A DNA stretch of 9,135 bases from Mariprofundaceae bacterium (lineage in GTDB: Bacteria > Pseudomonadota > Zetaproteobacteria > Mariprofundales > Mariprofundaceae), in the NCBI GenBank assembly GCA_027018975.1, contig JALUXN010000249.1, forward strand, positions 1-9,135, in the 5' to 3' direction. Below the pieces are notes generated by a model. The model did no database searches. It was not told the origin of the DNA and saw only the letters and a list, made by a program, of their open reading frames with translations. Each line of letters begins with the position of its first letter. Position 1 is the first letter of the stretch. Shown here in pieces: positions 4,809 to 9,135 of the stretch. The position numbers were made by a program, and so were the translations under genes.

Positions 4809-6304
4809 TGTGGTGCGGGCGCGGATATGACAACATCGATACGGCGATTCATCTCCCGTCCTTGGGCGAACTCATTGCTGGCAATCGGGCGTACTTCACC
4901 GTAACCGAGCGCCTTGAGGTGTGTGGGTTGGGCGCCGTGCGCAATCAAATAGTCGCGTACCGCCTCTGCGCGGCGTAGTGAGAGGATCTGGTTGGCGCGC
5001 ACCTCGCCCCGGTCGTCGGTATGCCCTTCGATGCGGAAGGTGCGATCCTGATAGAGATCCATCGCGGCTTTGAGCTGCTCCAGCATGGGGAAAAATTCTT
5101 CTTCGACCGTGCTGCGGCCGGAGTTGAATTTGAGTGCCGTCAGGCGAATCAGGATCGAACCGTCGAGATTGACGAGGATTTTGACCTGGTGTTGTTTGAA
5201 AAGCTGCCGCAGCTTCTCTTGTCGTTTTTTCTCGAAGGTCTCCCGCTCCAGTTTCGCTTGGAAGGCGCCTTTGAGGGAGGAGACTTGCTGCTGTTGGGTT
5301 GCTTTGATGCGGGCGATTTCTGCTCGTAGTTGCTGCTGATACTCTGCTTTGAGACGCGTCAAGTCACGTTGATGCGCGGCGCGTTCGGCGGTGAGCTTGG
5401 TGATGGCCTTCAAGATGCTGGCTTCGCTGATGTCGGCCAACATCGGTGTGCTGGCTGTCGGCAGGTCAAGGTGCTCGGCCAGTGCTGTTTTGAAACGGCG
5501 ATCGTGCAGGATCAATGTTTCGTAGCTGCTGCTCTTTTTGCGATATGCCTTGATATTGCCGGTGACATGTTTGGCTTCGCGTGCGAGGTAGAGGGCTAGG
5601 GCGGGGTGTTCGGGCAGGGTGTCGCTGATGCCGTCGATATAGTTGGTGATTTCACTCTGTTTGGCCTGTGCGGCACTGTAGATCTGCGGCGTATACATTT
5701 TTGCTCCAGCATGGGCAGCGTGATGGAGGGCAATGGCTGTCAGCTCGCTCAACGGCGGCAAGGTCTGTTTTAATACTAATAGGTAGAGATCGCTGGCTTT
5801 AGCCGCTTGTTGGGTTGCGTTGTTCATCTGCCCTGTTTCATAGGCGGTGATGGTGCGCGCGAAGGCGGTGGCAGCCTGTTGGAGTGATGTTTTGGGGGGT
5901 ACACCGTCCAGTTGTACCCCTGCGGATTCGATGATCAGTGTGTTGTCGGTGGCATCTTGGCGCTGTTGAATCAGTCTGGCATAGCGTTTCTGGAAGCCGC
6001 TGGCGGTCTGTTTTGCCTCGCTCAGTGTGGCGCGTATTTGTTTCAGATTGGCTCTGTTTTTGGTGTCAGCACTACTGTTTTCTGCCGATTGCTCTGCCTT
6101 GCGTGCGGCAGATAGCAGTGCTACTGCTCGCGCAGTTGTAGCGGGGGCAAATTGCGCGGCATCACTGGCTTGAAAGCGCGCCACTTTTTCTGCAAGCAGG
6201 TCAAGGCTGACACTGCTGGCGCAGCTGATGCCGGGCACAGCCAGCATGAGCATAGCCCAGAGCAGTGCGTTCATGAAAAAAGTGCTCATTTCCGAGGGTT
6301 GCAT
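4805..6304 (-). CDS. Exported coiled-coil protein with C-terminal OmpA peptidoglycan-binding domain
   Basis: The start is uncertain; from the ATG at 6304 the product has 499 residues. A hydrophobic segment (NALLWAMLMLAVPGISCASS, about 11-30) is the likely signal sequence, with cleavage near SCA; the Cys has a poor lipobox, and no Lys or Arg precedes the core, which is unusual. The body is Ala/Gln-rich and helical, with phrases such as LLSAARKAEQ and YTPQIYSAAQAKQSE that recall envelope proteins with DUF4398-like repeats. A long charged coiled coil covers about 298-374. The last 125 residues are an OmpA-like domain with FNSG, GHTDDRG, LSLRRAEAVRDYL, GYGEVRP and NRRID, so the peptidoglycan contacts are kept. 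Its likely role is a periplasmic or outer-membrane tether to the cell wall. An ATG at 6289 is an alternative start; the longest frame (from 6460) would overlap nadA and adds unconvincing sequence. It lies 124 bp after nadA and overlaps the LOG gene by four bases. Confidence 0.85.
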   Translation of the reverse strand: MQPSEMSTFFMNALLWAMLMLAVPGISCASSVSLDLLAEKVARFQASDAAQFAPATTARAVALLSAARKAEQSAENSSADTKNRANLKQIRATLSEAKQTASGFQKRYARLIQQRQDATDNTLIIESAGVQLDGVPPKTSLQQAATAFARTITAYETGQMNNATQQAAKASDLYLLVLKQTLPPLSELTAIALHHAAHAGAKMYTPQIYSAAQAKQSEITNYIDGISDTLPEHPALALYLAREAKHVTGNIKAYRKKSSSYETLILHDRRFKTALAEHLDLPTASTPMLADISEASILKAITKLTAERAAHQRDLTRLKAEYQQQLRAEIARIKATQQQQVSSLKGAFQAKLERETFEKKRQEKLRQLFKQHQVKILVNLDGSILIRLTALKFNSGRSTVEEEFFPMLEQLKAAMDLYQDRTFRIEGHTDDRGEVRANQILSLRRAEAVRDYLIAHGAQPTHLKALGYGEVRPIASNEFAQGREMNRRIDVVISAPAPQ

Positions 6305-6428
6305 CGGCAATCCACGCAGTAACGTATCCCCGATAGAGGTGCTCGTTGTTTCTAACGGCATGCGAGCGATGTTCATGTGATTGCTTTGGGCGACATCGTC
6401 GGTGTTGAGTGTGTGTCGGACAAACATC

Positions 6429-7517
6429 TCAGGCCAGATCGAGCATGCGCTGCAGGGCAACGCGGCTCCAATGCTGCTGTGCTGCCGGCACCTTGATCTG
6501 GTGGCTCATGTCGCCATCGCGGATGGCGATCAGGGCGGCGTAGAGCTGCTGGGGATCGGTGCGATACATGGTCGAGCACATGCAGACCATGGGCGAGAGG
6601 AACCAGATCGGCTTGTCGGGGAACTGTTCGCGCAGCCGGTTGACGAGGTTGAGCTCGGTGGCGATGGCGAAGGTTTGCCCCGGCGCGGCTTCACTGACGT
6701 GACGGATGATCATCTCGGTGGAGCCGACAAAGTCGGAGACTTCGCACACTGCGCGGGCACATTCCGGATGGGCGAGGATTTCGATACCGGGGTGGTTGCG
6801 ACGCATGGTTTCGGCATGCTCCGGTTTGAAGAGCTGGTGTACTGAGCAGAAGCCCTTCCAGAGAATCAGCCGCGCGGCACGGATCGTCTCGGGCGTGTTG
6901 CCGCCGAGTGGCAGGTTGGGATCCCAGATGATCATGGCATCGTCTGCGATACCCATCGCCACGGCGGTGTTTTCGCCCAAGTGTTGATCGGGGAAAAAGA
7001 GGATCTTTTCGCGCTGTTGCCAGCTCCATGTCATCACTCTGGCGGCGTTGCCGGAGGTGCAGACGATGCCGCCATGTTCGCCGGTGAAGGATTTGAGCGC
7101 GGCGGTGGAGTTGATATAGGTGACGGGGATGACGCTCTGATCCGGGTCGATCACCGTGCCCAGCTCCTGCCAGCAGCGCTGCACCTGTTCATCATCGGCC
7201 ATGTCGGCCATGGAGCAACCGGCTGCCAGATCGGGCAGAATCACGGCTTGGTCATCATCTGTGAGGATATCAGCGGTTTCGGCCATGAAGTGAACGCCGC
7301 AGAAGATGATATAGGGTGCGTCGGTTTCGGCGGCGCGCTGCGAGAGTTTCAGTGAATCGCCAGTGACATCGGCAAATTGAAACACCTCTTCACGCTGATA
7401 GTGGTGGCCAAGGATTAGCACCTGTTCGCCCAGTTCACGTCGTAATGTATGGATCTGTTGAATGATATCTTGTTCGGGTGTGTCGTAAAGCTGCTCCAGC
7501 AGCGCCTCTGCATTCAT
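6429..7517 (-). CDS. nadA: Quinolinate synthase NadA
   Basis: NadA condenses iminoaspartate (from aspartate oxidase, NadB, not in this window) with dihydroxyacetone phosphate to quinolinate, the second step of de novo NAD synthesis, using an oxygen-sensitive [4Fe-4S] cluster. From the ATG at 7517 the protein has 362 residues, normal for the family. The three repeated sub-domains are visible: LGHHYQREEV (36-45), IFCGVHFMAETAD (71-83), DLAAGCSMADMA, IVCTSGNAARV, FFPDQHLGEN, HPECARAVCEVSDFVGST and MVCMCSTMYR. Likely cluster ligands are Cys73, Cys153 and one of Cys312/Cys314. The motifs are closer in form to the HHYQ/VHFMAE type I associate with deltaproteobacteria and other non-enteric bacteria than to the E. 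coli enzyme. A GTG at 7538 with AAGG six bases before it is an alternative start; the TTG at 7553 is unlikely. The downstream OmpA-like and LOG genes may share its transcript. Confidence 0.96.
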   Translation of the reverse strand: MNAEALLEQLYDTPEQDIIQQIHTLRRELGEQVLILGHHYQREEVFQFADVTGDSLKLSQRAAETDAPYIIFCGVHFMAETADILTDDDQAVILPDLAAGCSMADMADDEQVQRCWQELGTVIDPDQSVIPVTYINSTAALKSFTGEHGGIVCTSGNAARVMTWSWQQREKILFFPDQHLGENTAVAMGIADDAMIIWDPNLPLGGNTPETIRAARLILWKGFCSVHQLFKPEHAETMRRNHPGIEILAHPECARAVCEVSDFVGSTEMIIRHVSEAAPGQTFAIATELNLVNRLREQFPDKPIWFLSPMVCMCSTMYRTDPQQLYAALIAIRDGDMSHQIKVPAAQQHWSRVALQRMLDLA

Positions 7518-7652
7518 AAGCCAAACTGTCGGGCGCACCTTTCGCCTTGTCAATCCGCAACTGAATTGCTCTTTGGTCAGATGTGTGAAAATGATCTTCT
7601 ACAGTGTGATTGATGCGGAAATGGTTCGCTGGTTGTTACATCGATGACAATG

Positions 7653-7667
7653 GCAGCTATCAGCTGC
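7653..7667. repeat. Short perfect inverted repeat upstream of nadA
   Basis: GCAGCT and AGCTGC flank ATC. The arms are six bases each with a 3-base centre, 136 bases upstream of the nadA start. Possible operator for nadA; nothing else supports this. Confidence 0.35.
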
Positions 7668-7761
7668 GAAGTTCGGCAACCTAATTTTCGCACCTGCGTC
7701 CGATTAACCACCGGCGCGACCATAGCGTGACTAAAAAGAAAAAGGACTCACAACCCAGGTC

Positions 7762-7778
7762 ATAAGTTCTTGACTTAT
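7762..7778. repeat. Inverted repeat downstream of the ATPase gene
   Basis: ATAAGT (7762-7767) and ACTTAT (7773-7778) flank TCTTG, 20 bases beyond the ATPase stop. It is AT-rich and, on the minus strand, sits 18 bases before the T-rich run at 7743-7733, too far for a standard intrinsic terminator. It may help end the ATPase transcript. Confidence 0.3.
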
Positions 7779-7798
7779 ATGGCTCTCCCTGAGGATCA

Positions 7799-9013
7799 TC
7801 AAACCAGTTGCGATAACAGTGTTTTGGCCGGTACGATCATCGGTTGTTTCAGCTCGAAGATGTTTTTATCCACAAATGGCGCATCCATAGCCACTTGAAA
7901 GCGATGTTCTACTTTGATCTGTTTTGCAAACATCTCGAGCGCACCGGATAGGGGCTGATGTATGGAGCTTTTTACCTCGACGATAAACCACGGCTCACCA
8001 TCCTTGGCAACTAGGAAATCGACCTCTCGCTTCTCCTTGTCTCGGATAAAGAACAGTCCGTAATCCCCCAATCCTGTGTCTGTCCAGTAGTGAACAGCCT
8101 TCAGCAGGTGGGAGGCGATGAAGTTTTCATTCCTCGCGCCAATATCGGCGCATTGCGACCAGTCCCAGAGGTAGTATTTGGGCTCCTTTAACAGCGATCG
8201 CGTGATATTTTTTGTCCACGGGCGAATGGGGTAGCAGTAGTACAACGACTCCAGAATAGTTAGCCAGCGCCGGACGGTGTCCACCGAGACGCGCAGCTTT
8301 TTGGCTAAACTGCTGTAGCTGGTGAGTTGACCTGCCTGATGCCTGAGCAGCAGCGCCAGCATCTCGATCTGCCCCAGCCCCACAACCTTGGTTAGTTCGC
8401 GGACATCCTCCTGCAACACTTGTTGCAACCGCAAGCGGCTCCAACGGTTGTAAAAACGGCGATCCCGCTTGAGGTAGGGTTCAGGAAATCCGCCCCAGGT
8501 CAACAGCGCATCAAAATCGTCATCATTGATCTGTTGCGGCATCCGAATCTCGCGATGATCATCGACCTGCGCTGCCCCAATCACTTCAGCCACCGAAAGA
8601 GGATGCAGACGATAGTGAAAATAGCGCCCCATCAAGCTGTCGCCGCCTTTTTTGTAGATATCCATTCGGGCGCTACCCGTGATGAGTAGGTGGCATTGAC
8701 TGTGATAGCGGTCGTAGAACCCTTTGATCAATGACTTCCATTTGGGGAATTTGTGGATCTCATCGAAGATAATCAGCGGAGTGGCGTCACGCAGTTGATC
8801 TAGGCCGGTAGCGCGTGCAATTGCCTGGCCACCCTGCAAGATAAGTTCTCGATCATCAAAATCATCCCAGTTGAGGTAGAAGGTTTCCCCTTCTCCGCCA
8901 AACAGTGATCGGGATAGTGTGGTTTTGCCCACCTGTCGCGCTCCCGAAAGTAAAATCATTTGGTGATGCGACGAAAAATGGGAGATAAGGGTGGTTTTGT
9001 AGCTTCTTTCCAT
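7799..9013 (-). CDS. AAA+ ATPase with DUF4143 C-terminal domain
   Basis: This is a 404-residue member of the widespread AAA_14/DUF4143 ATPases, whose biological role is not established. The N-terminal ATPase has Walker A GARQVGKTT (24-32), Walker B LIIFDE (80-85) and a sensor-1 block ITGSARMD (111-118), all intact. A winged-helix-like region lies around 215-265 (YSSLAKKLRVSVDTVRRWL). The C-terminal DUF4143 part resembles PD-(D/E)xK nuclease folds and keeps the residue pattern Glu297 (NENFIASHLL), Asp332 (REVDFLV) and Glu346-x-Lys348 (FIVEVKSS), which could be a catalytic or a structural relic. The gene ends in tandem TGA TGA. It stands alone, with an AT-rich upstream region unlike the rest of the window, and is the most likely acquired gene here. 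The ATG at 9013 has no ribosome site and lies where a promoter would place the transcript start. Confidence 0.9.
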   Translation of the reverse strand: MERSYKTTLISHFSSHHQMILLSGARQVGKTTLSRSLFGGEGETFYLNWDDFDDRELILQGGQAIARATGLDQLRDATPLIIFDEIHKFPKWKSLIKGFYDRYHSQCHLLITGSARMDIYKKGGDSLMGRYFHYRLHPLSVAEVIGAAQVDDHREIRMPQQINDDDFDALLTWGGFPEPYLKRDRRFYNRWSRLRLQQVLQEDVRELTKVVGLGQIEMLALLLRHQAGQLTSYSSLAKKLRVSVDTVRRWLTILESLYYCYPIRPWTKNITRSLLKEPKYYLWDWSQCADIGARNENFIASHLLKAVHYWTDTGLGDYGLFFIRDKEKREVDFLVAKDGEPWFIVEVKSSIHQPLSGALEMFAKQIKVEHRFQVAMDAPFVDKNIFELKQPMIVPAKTLLSQLV

Positions 9014-9047
9014 ATGGCTAATGTATTGGCAATCGTAAAATAGTCAA
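9014..9047 (-). promoter_or_regulatory. Predicted promoter of the ATPase gene, possibly leaderless transcript
   Basis: On the minus strand TTGACT (9047-9042) is followed by a 16-bp spacer and TACATT (9025-9020), five and four matches to the -35 and -10 consensus. Transcription would begin about six to seven bases later, at 9014-9013, which is the ATG itself. The lack of any Shine-Dalgarno sequence before that ATG fits a leaderless mRNA. Confidence 0.5.
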
Positions 9048-9078
9048 GTCTATTATTCTATAATGCGTAAAATAGTCA
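9034..9078. repeat. 13-bp direct repeat over the ATPase promoter
   Basis: CGTAAAATAGTCA occurs at 9034-9046 and again at 9066-9078, exact over 13 bases and 32 bp apart, about three helix turns. The nearer copy overlaps the -35 hexamer and spacer of the predicted promoter. This suggests a regulator binding as a dimer on one face of the DNA. Confidence 0.6.
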
Positions 9079-9135
9079 GGATGCATTCATGGTTTAAGCC
9101 CAACGTGAGCAGTTCCAGCATGCGACTGAATAGCG
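9053..9135 (-). CDS. Possible 3' end of an unassigned small gene (runs off right edge)
   Basis: One minus-strand frame is open from the right edge to a TAA at 9055-9053 and reads RMLELLTLGLNHECILTILR near its end. The pattern of Leu/Ile spacing could be a short helical protein. It stops six bases before the ATPase -35 hexamer. With only 26 codons visible and no family recognised, it may be chance. Confidence 0.25.
   Translation of the reverse strand, partial: LFSRMLELLTLGLNHECILTILRIIE

Larger units (their letters stand above)
7518..7798. other. Non-coding gap between the ATPase gene and nadA
   Basis: No gene is evident in these 281 bases. They should contain the nadA promoter and the end of the ATPase transcript. 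A TTGTCA hexamer (7650-7645 on the minus strand) is a possible -35 but has no good -10 at the right distance. A run TTTTTCTTTTT on the minus strand (7743-7733) follows the ATPase gene, but no strong stem sits directly before it. Two short inverted repeats are listed separately. Confidence 0.6.

Noticed and set aside
6305..6460. Extended N-terminus of the OmpA-like protein from 6460
   Set aside because: It overlaps the end of nadA, shows no protein-like pattern, and would place the signal sequence about 60 residues in.
7733..7778. Inverted repeat plus T-run as an intrinsic terminator of the ATPase gene
   Set aside because: The AT-rich 6-bp stem is 18 bases away from the T-run, so the two parts do not form a standard terminator. 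I kept the repeat only as a low-confidence feature.
1..9135. CRISPR array, tRNA/rRNA genes, transposase genes
   Set aside because: I looked for regularly spaced repeats, cloverleaf-like segments (tRNA genes follow cpoB in E. coli) and transposase motifs and found none.

Overview
This window reads as a chromosomal segment of a proteobacterium, most likely a gammaproteobacterium. The pal, cpoB (ybgF), queE, queC order is the usual downstream half of the tol-pal locus in that class. The envelope proteins have lipoprotein signals and OmpA-type peptidoglycan-binding domains of Gram-negative type. I cannot assign a genus. Every gene I can support is on the minus strand, so the window is transcribed from high to low coordinates, and most plus-strand open frames are antisense shadows.

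In transcription order (right to left): at the far right edge an unassigned open frame may end at 9053. Next is an accessory AAA+ ATPase of the DUF4143 type (9013-7799), with a promoter lying almost on its start codon and a 13-bp direct repeat. After a 281-bp gap comes nadA, quinolinate synthase (7517-6429). It is followed by an exported, coiled-coil, OmpA-domain protein (about 6304-4805) whose stop codon overlaps the GTG start of a LOG-family nucleotide-processing protein (4808-3753). A 306-bp gap holds a long palindrome and a possible gene remnant. Then comes pal (3446-2928), cpoB (2911-1985), queE (1988-1329) and queC (1332-640), nearly without gaps. After 207 bp with two back-to-back hairpins, the N-terminal 144 codons of a cstA carbon-starvation/peptide permease run off the left edge.

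Functionally, pal and cpoB belong to the Tol-Pal system, which joins the outer membrane to peptidoglycan and coordinates constriction. queE and queC make 7-carboxy-7-deazaguanine and preQ0, the 7-deazaguanine precursors for queuosine tRNA modification. nadA makes quinolinate for NAD. The OmpA-like/LOG pair is a second envelope-linked unit. tolB and tolQRA are not next to pal here.

I do not see an obvious new defence system, CRISPR array or mobile element. The most unusual signals are at the level of expression. queE has no ATG, GTG or TTG that would keep its conserved N-terminus, and appears to start at an ATA codon that overlaps the cpoB stop. A terminator-like hairpin with a U-rich tail is embedded in the signal-peptide codons of cpoB. 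The ATPase gene looks leaderless, with a repeated motif across its promoter.
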